Positions 36,457 to 46,219 of a stretch of 64,000 nucleotides of DNA are shown piece after piece. Made by a program: the position numbers and the translations under genes. Within the stretch, counting starts at the first letter, position 1. Each line of letters starts with the position of its first letter. Under the pieces are notes generated by a model that did no database searches, was not told the DNA's origin, and was given only the letters and a program-made list of their open reading frames with translations. The DNA is from Bacteroidia bacterium (lineage in GTDB: Bacteria; Bacteroidota; Bacteroidia; J057): the NCBI GenBank assembly GCA_022760475.1, contig JALEFZ010000008.1, positions 1 through 64,000 of the forward strand, in the 5' to 3' direction.

Positions 36457-37584
36457 ATGAAGTTGGTAGACAGATACATCATTGGACAATTTATCAGCAC
36501 CTTCCTGTTTATGTTGGGAATGGTTCTGGTCATCTGTGTGGTTGTAGATTTTATAGAGAAATTGGATCTTTTCCTTGATAATGAGATCCCATTAAATGAA
36601 ATCATATTCAACTATTACCTAAATTTTCTGGCATATTATGGGAATTTGCTGGCCCCGATATGTATTTTCCTGGGGGTCATATTCTTTACTTCCAGAATGG
36701 CTTCCAGGACAGAGATAGTTCCTATTTTGAGTGCCGGTGTGAATTTTGGGAGGTTGTTGAGGCCATATCTGATCATGGGAATCTTCTTCATGGCTGTGGG
36801 CTTCATTTTTAAATCCTATTTAATCCCACTCTCTACCGACGCCCGCCTTGATTTTGAATACAAGTACATGGGGCGGGTAAAAAAGAATCTTGGCAAACGG
36901 ATGGACATCCACAAAAAGGTCGCTGCTGACACCTATGTGTATTTTCACCACTTTAATGAGCGAAACAATGTCGGGACCAATTTTGGAATGGAGAAGGTGG
37001 TCAACGGTAAGGTAGTGCGGAAGATCAGTGCCAAAAAGATCAACTGGATTGACTCGACAGAGTCCTGGCAATTGTCAACTGTAGAAATAAGGGAACTGGA
37101 TGGTTTAAGGGAGACCATCACCCGCCCAAAGAAACTGGACACAACATTTTTGTTGTCGCCAGATGATATTTTCATTCGCGAACAATTTGCGGAGAGCATG
37201 ACCTTGCCGAAACTCCTTGACTTGATCGACCTAGAGGAACTACGTGGGTCTGACATCCTGAATTTTTTATACCTAGAGCGGCATAGACGATTTTCAGATC
37301 CTCTGGCCATATTCATATTGACAATGCTTGGTTTTGCGATCAGTTTCGAGAAATCCAGGGGAGGTATTGCAGTCAAAATCGGCATGGGGCTTATCCTGGC
37401 TTTTCTGTATATCGCTTTGCTCTATGGTGGTGCTGCGGTAGTAGGAGAGGAATATCCGCCCTGGCTGGCTGTCTGGATGCCCAATATTGTATTTTTTCCC
37501 CTGGCGACCGTATTGATCATCATGGGAAGGAATCCCGGCATTTTCAGTAACCTGATCAGGCGCTTGAGGGGGCAGGTGGATTAA
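36457..37584 (+). CDS. LptF/LptG-family permease
   Basis: A 375-residue inner-membrane protein of the YjgP/YjgQ family that helps extract lipopolysaccharide for transport to the outer membrane. The N-terminus MKLVDRYIIGQFISTFLFML, two N-terminal helices, a coupling helix with ASRTEIVPILSAGVNFGRLL, a periplasmic beta-jellyroll (about residues 125-260) and three C-terminal helices follow the family plan. It is divergent from bamD with a short intergenic region. An AAGGAG lies at 36435-36440, 16 bases before the ATG and 7 before an in-frame TTG at 36448; I chose the ATG because it begins the conserved sequence. Confidence 0.9.
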   Translation: MKLVDRYIIGQFISTFLFMLGMVLVICVVVDFIEKLDLFLDNEIPLNEIIFNYYLNFLAYYGNLLAPICIFLGVIFFTSRMASRTEIVPILSAGVNFGRLLRPYLIMGIFFMAVGFIFKSYLIPLSTDARLDFEYKYMGRVKKNLGKRMDIHKKVAADTYVYFHHFNERNNVGTNFGMEKVVNGKVVRKISAKKINWIDSTESWQLSTVEIRELDGLRETITRPKKLDTTFLLSPDDIFIREQFAESMTLPKLLDLIDLEELRGSDILNFLYLERHRRFSDPLAIFILTMLGFAISFEKSRGGIAVKIGMGLILAFLYIALLYGGAAVVGEEYPPWLAVWMPNIVFFPLATVLIIMGRNPGIFSNLIRRLRGQVD

Positions 37585-37626
37585 AAGTTAAGTTTATTGA
37601 GGAAGATCAAAATTCATCCATATAAA

Positions 37627-37658
37627 TTTGGATAAAAGTCCTTGCCGTTGCACTTTTG
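37627..37658 (+). promoter_or_regulatory. Bacteroidota-type promoter of tRNA-Val
   Basis: A TTTG at 37627-37630 (-33 element) is followed after exactly 20 bases by CACTTTTG at 37651-37658, one mismatch from the -7 consensus TAnnTTTG. The tRNA begins 7 bases later, consistent with initiation at or next to the mature 5' end. Confidence 0.75.
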
Positions 37659-37665
37659 TAGACCT

Positions 37666-37740
37666 GACTCATTAGCTCAGTTGGTTCAGAGCGCTGCCTT
37701 GACAGGGCAGAGGTCACTGGTTCGAGCCCAGTATGAGTCA
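37666..37740 (+). tRNA. tRNA-Val (anticodon GAC)
   Basis: A full cloverleaf can be drawn: acceptor GACTCAT pairs perfectly with ATGAGTC, D-stem GCTC/GAGC, anticodon stem CTGCC/GGCAG around the loop TTGACAG (anticodon GAC), and T-arm ACTGG TTCGAGC CCAGT. The discriminator base is A at 37740. CCA is not encoded. Confidence 0.93.
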
Positions 37741-37745
37741 CTCAG

Positions 37746-37779
37746 ATCCTGTTTCCAAGTAGAAACAGGATTTTTTTTT
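37746..37779 (+). terminator. Intrinsic terminator of tRNA-Val
   Basis: ATCCTGTTTC and GAAACAGGAT form a perfect 10-bp stem with loop CAAGTA, followed by a run of T to 37779, five bases after the tRNA end. Confidence 0.93.
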
Positions 37780-37944
37780 GAAACTTGTTACTTTATTAAA
37801 TCAACTCCAAAAACGCTCGATTTCGATCTCTTTAAGTTTTTTCTTCGGCCTTCGAAACTTAGGTGTTTATAATTAAGTTATAAATATAGAATAGTTCTGT
37901 GATTTGAAGTTTGTGTAGAAATAGGTAATAAATAATAGCAAATA

Positions 37945-39168
37945 ATGAGTAGACAAGTATATATTCTTGGAGCAGGCTTTTCCATACCCACAGGTGTTCC
38001 ATCCCAAATTGGATTAACCAAAGAATTGTTCAACTTCAAGTTTTCGAAAAAAGAGCTAGAAGGAGAGTTCCATATAGCGATGAAAACTCTCCTGGAAAAG
38101 CTTGAACAACTCAAGGATTTTCTTCAAGCGGAGTTCGGAATTGAGTTTGACGGGGAAACACAAGACGGCATGTCGTTTTATTTGGAAGACTTGTATACCC
38201 CACTTGATAGAGCAATTCAAGAAAATTCTTATTTAAGGACAATTCCTCCAGAAGATTTGCTAAAGTATAGGAGAGCCTTGGATTCAATTCTGGCAATAAT
38301 TCTAAAGAGAATCACTTCTAACCCAGATATTGATTTTATAAAAACTGAATACGTAGAGAAATTTGCCAGGTATATCGTTAAGAAAAGCCGTCAAGGAGCG
38401 GAAAGGCCTACTGAACCAAGTCCAGTATCTGTTGTAACCACCAATTGGGATACGATCCTCGACAAGATGTTGATGAAGGAATTGCTCACTGTTAATTCAC
38501 AAAAACCTAAAGGAAAAATAGATTACATCTGCCATATCGTAAATAATAGTGAGTACGTTCCAGTAGAACCTGGAATGTTAGCCATTGCAAAAGGTAACTT
38601 CACAGTCAAGCTGTTAAAAATACATGGGTCTACCAATTGGTTGCATTGCCCTAAATGCAGAAGGATATACCTGGATATTCGTCCTGAAGATATTTTTGAT
38701 GGGGAATTCAACCTAATCAAATGTTTTAACTGCAAGAAGTTTGAGGAACCAATCAAGAATCCCATTCTTCGAACCAGACTTTTGATGCCCACTTTCCTTA
38801 AGGATTTTAACAATTTCCAAACAAAGCTAATCTGGAATTACAGTGCAAAAGAAATTCGAGAAGCTGATGAAATAATTTTTATAGGATATTCCTTCCCAAT
38901 GGCCGATTTTGAATTTAGGCAATTGCTATTTAGACAGGTTCGCAAGCGGGCAAAAATTAAAGTTATTTTATATGAGGAAGAGAAAAGTGGCTTGGTGGTA
39001 ACATCGCAAAATTATAATGAAGCCTTATTGACGGGACTTTCAATTGAGAATGTGGCTGCTTTAAAAAGGTATTTGAGTTTTTTTGGAGGAAAAATTCACA
39101 ACAGAATTGAAATTAGATTTGAAGGGGTAAAAAGCTATGTTGATACACTTGAGTTAGTGGAGAATTAG
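37945..39168 (+). CDS. SIR2-like protein with zinc ribbon, next to tRNA
   Basis: A 407-residue protein of the SIR2-like superfamily. The NAD-binding start is VYILGAGFSIPTG; further sirtuin-type elements are VVTTNWDTILD (in place of TQNxDxL), KIHGSTNWLHCPKC with the second pair CFNCKKF forming a zinc ribbon, and IIFIGYSFPMADFEF. In bacteria such stand-alone proteins either act on NAD or belong to phage-defence modules; the first Asn-Asp pair of classical deacetylases (NID) is replaced by N-W-D. It is a single gene between tRNA-Val and a convergent housekeeping gene and is more AT-rich than its neighbours, as expected of an acquired gene. Confidence 0.85.
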   Translation: MSRQVYILGAGFSIPTGVPSQIGLTKELFNFKFSKKELEGEFHIAMKTLLEKLEQLKDFLQAEFGIEFDGETQDGMSFYLEDLYTPLDRAIQENSYLRTIPPEDLLKYRRALDSILAIILKRITSNPDIDFIKTEYVEKFARYIVKKSRQGAERPTEPSPVSVVTTNWDTILDKMLMKELLTVNSQKPKGKIDYICHIVNNSEYVPVEPGMLAIAKGNFTVKLLKIHGSTNWLHCPKCRRIYLDIRPEDIFDGEFNLIKCFNCKKFEEPIKNPILRTRLLMPTFLKDFNNFQTKLIWNYSAKEIREADEIIFIGYSFPMADFEFRQLLFRQVRKRAKIKVILYEEEKSGLVVTSQNYNEALLTGLSIENVAALKRYLSFFGGKIHNRIEIRFEGVKSYVDTLELVEN

Positions 39169-39257
39169 GGAACACAGATGAGCCCCAGCTGTGTTTGACA
39201 AAATCGTAGCTACTTTCTGAAAACAGTTCTATACTTGTTAGCCGGTTGCCCATTACC

Positions 39258-40112
39258 CTAAATATCCCTCACACACCTAAATCCGGTATGAAAAAGCGAG
39301 GTTTCAGGCGTGGAACTGGTTTCTCCTATGATTTGAAAACCATGGCACACATTTAAGTCGCACAAAAATGAGCCTCCCCTAGCAATTTTTTCTGGGCCAG
39401 TATTGCTTCGCTCTACAGGAGACCAATCTTCCATCCATTCCCACACATTCCCAACGATGTCTTCCAATCCTACTGAAGATTCACCAAAATGCCCGACAGG
39501 AGAAGTCGTCAAATAGCCATCTTCTGCCAGGTTGAAATTTGGGAATGCCCCTTGCCAATAATTGGCCATGAATTTTCCATTGACCTTGGTAGAATTTCCC
39601 CAGGGGTACCTGAGTTTTTCTTGATTGTTTGTCCTGGCAGCCAACTCCCATTCATCTTGTCTGGGAAGTCGTTTGCCAGCCCATTTTGCATAGGCCTGTG
39701 CATCATACCAGGAGACCTGTGTTACCGGATGGTCTTCAGCTGCCTTAGCTCCTTCTGGACCCTGTGGCATTCGCCAATTTGCTCCCTTTACCAAGTCCCA
39801 GCTGCCTTTCTCAAAGTTAAATACTCCTGCATCCCCAAATTTTTCTGCCGAACTTACATGACCGGTGGCCTTCACAAAAACTGCAAACTCTGCAACCGTT
39901 ACCGGGTGTTTGTCCATCCAGAAGTCCTTCGTTTCACGGCCTTCTATTGATCCTCCAGAAATCTTTACCATAGGAGTTTCTCCCCTCGGCTTTTGGGCTG
40001 TTATTGGTTTGGATACAGTTTCTGTTTTCCTCGTACTAGTTTCGGTCTCACAGGCCCATACACTCCACATCATTAGAATGAACAGGAATGTAAATTTTGA
40101 GAGGGAACTCAT
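39258..40112 (-). CDS. Formylglycine-generating-enzyme-like lipoprotein
   Basis: A 284-residue exported protein of the FGE-sulfatase (SUMF1) family, lipobox SVWAC. The fold is shown by KISGGSIEGRETKDFWMDKH, HPVTQVSWYDAQAYAKWAGK, RLPRQDEWELAAR, and GLEDIVGNVWEWMEDW. The copper-site cysteines of true FGE are both present at the right spacing in GGSFLCDLNVC (C-x4-C), whereas many family members lack them. This suggests it can oxidise the sulfatase cysteine to formylglycine outside the cytoplasm, and could serve the sulfatase at 9.3-10.8 kb. Non-catalytic binding or gliding-related (GldJ/GldK-type) roles are alternatives. Confidence 0.82.
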   Translation of the reverse strand: MSSLSKFTFLFILMMWSVWACETETSTRKTETVSKPITAQKPRGETPMVKISGGSIEGRETKDFWMDKHPVTVAEFAVFVKATGHVSSAEKFGDAGVFNFEKGSWDLVKGANWRMPQGPEGAKAAEDHPVTQVSWYDAQAYAKWAGKRLPRQDEWELAARTNNQEKLRYPWGNSTKVNGKFMANYWQGAFPNFNLAEDGYLTTSPVGHFGESSVGLEDIVGNVWEWMEDWSPVERSNTGPEKIARGGSFLCDLNVCHGFQIIGETSSTPETSLFHTGFRCVRDI

Positions 40113-40362
40113 AGTTGATTGATTTTTACCAGACATCCATTTCGCATCAGAAACAGCAGATATCGCAATAAACTAAGGCTTTTCTTTCTTAACAAGGCTT
40201 CGCCAATGGTTTAAGGGACATTTTTAGCATGTCTTTGAATTCATCTGATGAACCCTTACCAGAAAGTTTGAATTAATTATCAAAAGCATCTCATTTAAGA
40301 AACCATTAGTTTAAAGTAAAAGTCTTGTTTTATGAATCAATTGAAACTCCATACCAGGATTT

Positions 40363-42891
40363 ATGAAACTACCCTTAATCGTCATCAATGTATGGCTTTG
40401 GATCTCTTTTCCAGTTGCAGTTTCATTTGGCCAAGGAGGTCGAATCACAGGTCAAGTGTTGGATGGAATAAAAAAAACTCCCCTACCATATGCCACTCTT
40501 AGTCTTATAAATAAAAAAAATAGCAACGTTTTTGGAGGAGGCCTGACAGATTCAATCGGTAAATTTTCCATTCTAACTACAACTTTTTCCAACTCCTTCC
40601 TTCAAATTCGATTTTGGGGTTACAAGACCCTCAACATCGATATAGAAGCCGAAAGTTCTGTGGAGATAGTTGATTTGGGTGTTTTGGAATTGAGTCCTGC
40701 TGCCCAATTGGTGGAAGAAGTTGAAATAAGTGGGAGGAAAAGCCGTGTCTATCAGAAAGTCGATCGACAGGTTTTCGATGCAGGTCAATTCCAGAATGCT
40801 GAAGGGGGCAGTGCCTTCGATGTGGTGAAGAATCTCCCCTCAACCAGCGTAGATGCCCTGGGCAATATTTCCTTGAGGGGTAGTGGAGGGTTTCTTTTGC
40901 TGATTAATGGGAGGCAGCTTCAAGGAGATCCAAGTGCCTACTTAAATCAAATTCCTGCTAATTCCATAGAGCAAGTAGAGGTGATCACTACACCATCAGC
41001 TCAATTTGACCCGGATGGCAATTCCGGAATCATCAACATCATCACAAAGGAAAACGCCACAGATGGCCTTTTCATCCAGGCGAAGCTTTTGCTTGGAGCT
41101 CCAAGTATAGAGCCTTATGGCAACAAGGAGGCAAGTCGTAGATTTACAGGAGATTTGAGCCTTAGTTGGAAGAAAGGGAAATGGTCAATAAATAGTGGAT
41201 TGGATTACCGAAGGAATGACATTGCAGGCCAACGCATAGGCTATGTGAATACATATGAGAAAGAGCAATTGACGGAGTTTCCCAGCTCAGGAGAAAGGAG
41301 TTTTGATCGCTACCAATATTCAGGAAGGATATCGGCCAGCTTTAGCCCGAATTCAAACAAGGAGTTGACCCTTAGCCTCTTTGGAGGAGACCGAACGCAA
41401 TTTAGAACAGCTGACATACTGTATGCACCCCAACAAAGGAGGAGCATTAGGTTAGATGATTTTCAAGGGGTGGAGGAATATTGGCAATCCTACAAATTAA
41501 ACGATAGAACCAGCAGCCAGGGTGAACTGATTGACAGTTTGACCTATTTCAACGAAAACCTAAGGGTAAGGGAAGGTGATTTCCTCCTGGGTAGCCTGGA
41601 TTACATGTTCAAGTTTGCAGACAACAGTCAGCTATTCATTTCTGCTCTTTATGAGCGAAGTTTTTTGGGAGGACCGACTGACAATGCTTCTCTGGCTTGG
41701 CCCAACATCCAGGACTCCTTGCAATATCAGTTCAATACCAATGACAATCCCCTCGATGGCATACTGGCAAAACTTGATTACACCACCGACATTGATGGAG
41801 CGGATTTCGCAGCAGGTTTCCAGTTCAGGTTTCTGAATCACCCTGGAGATTTTCTCTACCTGGACAGGGATTTTGAGAACAATAGCTTCATTGAGAACCC
41901 ACTTTTTACCAACAGAATATTACTTAGGAGGCAGATATACGCTATTTATTCCCAGATTTCGGGGGGAGATAAATTGTCTTATAATGTCGGTTTGCGTTTG
42001 GAATATATGGATAGGCAGGTCGAGCTCCAAAATCCTGATACTACATTTAACTACAACATCCTCCAGCCCTTTCCCAGCCTGAATCTAACATATGACCTTG
42101 GTGGTTATGCCTCCTTGAAATTGGGCTACAGCAGAAGGATTCAGCGGACTACCACATTCAAGATGACACCCTTCCCTGAACGAGAACATAATGAAACCCT
42201 GGAACAAGGAGATGCTGAACTCTTGCCTGAGTTTATCAATTCCCTTGAAATCGGTTTCTCTAAATCATGGACAGACTATAGTTTTTACATCACTCCTTAC
42301 TACCGGAGGGTAGAGAACCTGATCAATAGGGTAAATACAGTTTTCAATGACAGTATTCTCAATAGGATTTATACCAATGTGGGTGTGGGAGAAGCCATAG
42401 GTACGGAACTGGGTTTCACCCTTGATCCAACTAATTGGTGGGGTATTTTTGCAGGGGGAAATGTCTATCGGTATCAAATTGAAGGGGATTTGTTTGGGGA
42501 CAGGATCAATACTGCCAATTGGATTTATTCCATCAATGCCCAAAGTGATTTCAGTTTAAGTTACGGCATGGCTTTACAGATAGGGATCAACTTCCTATCT
42601 CGCAGGATAACGGCCCAGGGGGAAAATAGCCGTTTCTACAATCCCTAACTTACTTTTAAAAAGCGTTTTTGGAAGGGGAAATTGGTTGCCAGCCTTCAAT
42701 GGCAAAGCATAGACCTGGGCTTCCTTCAAAGCAATGAGCAAAGGATAACTACCCAGAGAGAAAACTTTTTTACCACCACCAACTATGTCTATGAAGTAGA
42801 TCGGATATTGATAGGCCTGAGCTATCAACTAAGACAAAATCCCAATAAGTTCAAGGCCATCAAAAGTGAGTTTGGTGAGAAAGAATATTGA
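40363..42891 (+). pseudogene. TonB-receptor-like outer-membrane barrel interrupted by one stop
   Basis: The frame starts with a signal peptide (MKLPLIVINVWLWISFPVAV) and a CarboxypepD-like domain (RITGQVLDGIKKTPLPYATL), then a plug-like domain (SAFDVVKNLPSTSVDALGNI, LLINGRQLQGDPSAYL, QIPANSIEQVEVITTPSAQF) and a large beta barrel, as in TonB-dependent receptors of the OMP_b-brl_3 type. A TAA at 42646-42648 stops it after SRFYNP. The same frame continues as LTFKKRFWKGKLVASLQWQS and ends in GEKEY at 42891, giving the final barrel strands and an aromatic end. A single change (for example TAC to TAA) explains this. The uninterrupted protein would be 842 residues. Loss of the last strands should prevent insertion. 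Confidence 0.8.
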
Positions 42892-42919
42892 AACATCCAA
42901 CGGGCTAAATTATAGCTTT

Positions 42920-45502
42920 TTATGAATCCAGCCTGCTTTTACCAACTGCTAAATTCAGGGATTTCATGACCTCCCACTTCCTGGATTTGTCAAAAATGAA
43001 GGTACTTATTTTTAGGGATTTCCCTTTTGTTGCCCTGCCATCATCAGGATTAGCAGGAATTCTGGAAAGTTTTAGTTTGTAAAGATTTTCATCTTCATCC
43101 CAAATCCACCATCCGATTTGCTGGACCCATGCGCTGTTAGCTCTGCTTTGTTTAAGACTTTGAGGTAGCGTAACTGCCAATAATAATTTATTCGGATCGT
43201 GCGCTCTTTTCATCTTGAAGATGAGGTTATCCTTTAAGAGAACCAATGGATTGCTGATGTCGAATAATTCGATTTGGCTAATCATATCATCTTCTTCGAA
43301 TATGCAAAGCTCCAACTCAAAAAATCGGGCGATTTGCTTGATGTACAAATCAGCAGCAGAGGGTTGGAGATGTGAGGCACAGCCTGAAAGGGCTATCTTT
43401 ACCTTGAAGGTTTTGTGGGGCATGATGCTCAAACCGGTATCCCTAAGTTTTATTTCTTTCTCTTCATTGCTTGGAAATTCTCCCAGTGTATAGAGTGATT
43501 TTATGATGAAATCTTTATGAAACCACTGATTGTACTGCTCATGCTCAACCGGGGGGCTGGGACTATCATCCATGAGGATTAAAAACAATTGCCAAATTGA
43601 CTCCTTGTAGCCCATTTCCAGATAGGGGAGAGGTTTTGGGCTTCCGATGACCTTGAATATATCGAAAATCTGAAAGGGCATTTTTCCATCTCTCTGCTGT
43701 TTGATGAGTAATGGCCTGTCTTTGGGATTAAGCTTTAATTTGCTCACAAAAAAACCGATCTGACTGCCCACATCATCGACCTTTACCGAGAATTTATTGG
43801 AAAGGTAAAAGGTCTGAAAATAGTAGTTGGGGACAAACTGCATTCCTGGTCCATCTTCCAATTGATAATCCCAATGGATATTAAAGCGGTTTTTTGGGCC
43901 ATCAGGATCAAAATCCAGGGTGATGTGTGTTTGATGATGGGCATGTTCCTTGTTTTTTTCCCAAAAGTAGATCTTGAGTTTATCTGGGCATTTGAATTTG
44001 GGATTTCCAAGTTTACGTGCTCTTTCCCAGGTAGCTATTTGGTCAAAGGCTCTTGTGAGTATTTTTGCCCTTTGAAGGCCTATTATGTGCTTATCAAAGG
44101 GTGGTTTTCTATGAATAGAATCAAGCAGCATTCTACCCGTTTCATTGTAGGTAATCCTTAGCCCATTATCTGTATGGGCTGCTTTATATCCTGAAGAATC
44201 ATTTATCCCCTCAAGCAGTCTTTCCCTTGGAATTAAATCAAAATTGGCTTTAAAATTTTCCGTGGAGAACAGGAAGGAGTCGCCATCTACAGTTTTTTCC
44301 TGCGCCAAAAGTTCTGAGAGGATGGTCTCCTCACTTTTCAGATGTGGAAGGATCAACTCTTCCACCCCGTTATCATCAATTATTGACAATTTATCCCGAA
44401 CGACATCTACAGGAACAGCTTTATACTGCTTGCCTTTGTAGTACAAGCCATGTTGAGGGACATTGGACATGTCTACCGGACTTTCTGCAAGTCCAATCGC
44501 GATGGTACTCACCTCATGGGTTTCTATAATGTCCCCCTTAGGGAAACTTACCGAATACCTTGCCTGGGTCCCCGATTGGATGCCATGTATGACTCCCTGG
44601 TTGATAACCCATCTATTCCATTCTTTGCTAAATACGAGATATCCTGTCAGGCTGCTTCCCAATTTGTCATGCTGGAGAAAAATAGACTCAGATCTAAGAT
44701 TTCCATAAGTCTCCAACCTTGGGTTGTAGGCTTCCACTTGGGAAAGGAGTCTTTTGACCCTGTTTCGCACAACAGCTGCCAGGTTAGAATAACTGATTTG
44801 GCCTTTGGTATCCCGCAAGACATTAATCAAATGGTAGGTAAACAGCCCTTGAACTTTAGGGTTTTCAGCCTGGTTCACCTTTCTTTCTATGGCCTTTTCT
44901 CGTGGACCACAGGCCGCAAAAAGAATATGTGGAGGATTGGCATTTCTGTTTTCTTCTCCTGTCGATCCTTCTATAAATGAATCCTCAGGTCGTTGCTCTA
45001 CATTTGGTGGGGCTTTTTTTGTCCTGGATAAGGAATAGGAAATGTGCTCGATCCGGGTGCCAGAACCGGAATGGCAACAATCCAAAATAACTACCACTTC
45101 AGGGGCTTCAGGCTTATCCGTCAATTCCTTTATCAGGTATTTTAATTCGATATCTGCCAGGTCATAGCTATCAATTCGTGTATTATAACAAACCAGATTT
45201 TCGTGATAATCATCTGTCATGGATTCGACCAGAACTTCCGGGGATTTGCGGGTAGATCCATGTCCTGAAAAATAAAACAGCGCAATGTCTCCTTTTCCCG
45301 CATTGCCCAAATGCTCCCTGAACTGTTCAATGATGGATTCATAGGTGGCATCCTCACCCAGGATACGTTCGGTAGAAAAGTCAAGGCCAGATTCCTCAAG
45401 TAGGTAATTTTCTACCAATGTTACATCATTTTGAGCACCCAGTAGGTCTTGAACCCTGGGGCTGCGATAGTCATTTATACCAACAAGTAGTGCGTAGTTC
45501 AT
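42920..45502 (-). CDS. Caspase-like (peptidase C14) protease, 860 aa
   Basis: The N-terminal 250 residues are a caspase-like domain: ALLVGINDYRSPRVQDLLGA, the catalytic His81 in LFYFSGHGS, and the catalytic Cys143 in VVILDCCHSGSG, the His-Cys dyad of metacaspase-type proteases. SGSG and the acidic loop EDSFIEGSTGEEN follow. A short segment around 285-400 and a long C-terminal part (400-860) have no family I recognise; the latter has WVQQIGWWIWDEDENLYKLK near the end. No signal or membrane segment is seen, so it is cytosolic. It is the last gene of a four-gene operon with a LytTR regulator (2-base gap), a histidine kinase and a 165-residue protein, divergent from the gasdermin gene. It is a candidate activator of that pore former. 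Confidence 0.88.
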   Translation of the reverse strand: MNYALLVGINDYRSPRVQDLLGAQNDVTLVENYLLEESGLDFSTERILGEDATYESIIEQFREHLGNAGKGDIALFYFSGHGSTRKSPEVLVESMTDDYHENLVCYNTRIDSYDLADIELKYLIKELTDKPEAPEVVVILDCCHSGSGTRIEHISYSLSRTKKAPPNVEQRPEDSFIEGSTGEENRNANPPHILFAACGPREKAIERKVNQAENPKVQGLFTYHLINVLRDTKGQISYSNLAAVVRNRVKRLLSQVEAYNPRLETYGNLRSESIFLQHDKLGSSLTGYLVFSKEWNRWVINQGVIHGIQSGTQARYSVSFPKGDIIETHEVSTIAIGLAESPVDMSNVPQHGLYYKGKQYKAVPVDVVRDKLSIIDDNGVEELILPHLKSEETILSELLAQEKTVDGDSFLFSTENFKANFDLIPRERLLEGINDSSGYKAAHTDNGLRITYNETGRMLLDSIHRKPPFDKHIIGLQRAKILTRAFDQIATWERARKLGNPKFKCPDKLKIYFWEKNKEHAHHQTHITLDFDPDGPKNRFNIHWDYQLEDGPGMQFVPNYYFQTFYLSNKFSVKVDDVGSQIGFFVSKLKLNPKDRPLLIKQQRDGKMPFQIFDIFKVIGSPKPLPYLEMGYKESIWQLFLILMDDSPSPPVEHEQYNQWFHKDFIIKSLYTLGEFPSNEEKEIKLRDTGLSIMPHKTFKVKIALSGCASHLQPSAADLYIKQIARFFELELCIFEEDDMISQIELFDISNPLVLLKDNLIFKMKRAHDPNKLLLAVTLPQSLKQSRANSAWVQQIGWWIWDEDENLYKLKLSRIPANPDDGRATKGKSLKISTFIFDKSRKWEVMKSLNLAVGKSRLDS

Positions 45503-45504
45503 AA

Positions 45505-46200
45505 TTAAATGCTAATGATGGTAGGGGGATTGAAGCCTTTGGCGACGGGAAGGCGCTTGCCATTGCTCATGATGACGTAACCCCCGTCCGTACGGCTATA
45601 ACTTTCTACATACTGGATGTTGACCACGAAACTTCTGTGGATTCGATGAAATTCGAATTTTTCCAGGGCAGTGGTAATCTTACCTAAGAGGCGTGGAGAA
45701 TCTATTTCCTCCCCGTTGAACAAGGTGAAAACTGCCCGTTGGTTGGCCCCGCTGACATAAAGGATCTCCTCGAGGCTTACCAGCCTGTAGCCGTCTGAAA
45801 CTGGAATGGCAAGTCGATTGGGCTTGTCTCCAAGGCTGGATTGTCGCTTGATGACCTTTTGAACAGACTCAACCAGTTCTGTATGTGTGAATGGCTTTTT
45901 CAGGTAATCTACTGCATTGGCCTTTACAGCTTCTACTCCATAATCGCTGTGATTGGTCGTGATGATCAAATGGAAACCAATAGGTTCCAATTCTGTAAGC
46001 AGGTCAAAACCATTGACAGGTCCCAACTGGATGTCCAGGAAAACAAGGTCAGGCTTGAGGTCTCGGATGGTTTTGATGCCTTCTTCCGCCGTAAGGCATG
46101 TGCCAATCACTTCTACCTGAGGGCAATACTTTTTTAGCTTATTCTTTAGGTTAATAAGCCCATTTTCTTCATCCTCAACGATTACTGCTTTGATTTTCAT
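45505..46200 (-). CDS. LytTR response regulator, caspase operon
   Basis: A 231-residue two-component regulator. The receiver domain has VEDE, the phospho-acceptor Asp in LVFLDIQLGPVNGFDLL, and Lys in YLKKPFTHTEL. The C-terminal LytTR DNA-binding domain shows RLAIPVSDGYRLVSLEEILY and FHRIHRSFVVNIQYVESYSR. It lies between the kinase (19-base gap) and the caspase (2-base gap). It probably controls this operon and perhaps the divergent gasdermin gene, whose promoters share the 326-base gap at 48764-49089. Confidence 0.93.
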   Translation of the reverse strand: MKIKAVIVEDEENGLINLKNKLKKYCPQVEVIGTCLTAEEGIKTIRDLKPDLVFLDIQLGPVNGFDLLTELEPIGFHLIITTNHSDYGVEAVKANAVDYLKKPFTHTELVESVQKVIKRQSSLGDKPNRLAIPVSDGYRLVSLEEILYVSGANQRAVFTLFNGEEIDSPRLLGKITTALEKFEFHRIHRSFVVNIQYVESYSRTDGGYVIMSNGKRLPVAKGFNPPTIISI

Positions 46201-46219
46201 GCTTTTTCTGTTTGTTGTG

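Noticed and set aside
37945-39168. Thoeris ThsA or another multi-gene SIR2 defence system
   Set aside because: No TIR, Argonaute or other partner gene is adjacent; only a stand-alone SIR2-like protein can be supported.
42682-42891. Separate small gene after the TonB-receptor-like gene
   Set aside because: It is in the same frame as the receptor, begins with TTG mid-strand and encodes its missing last barrel strands, so it belongs to the interrupted gene.
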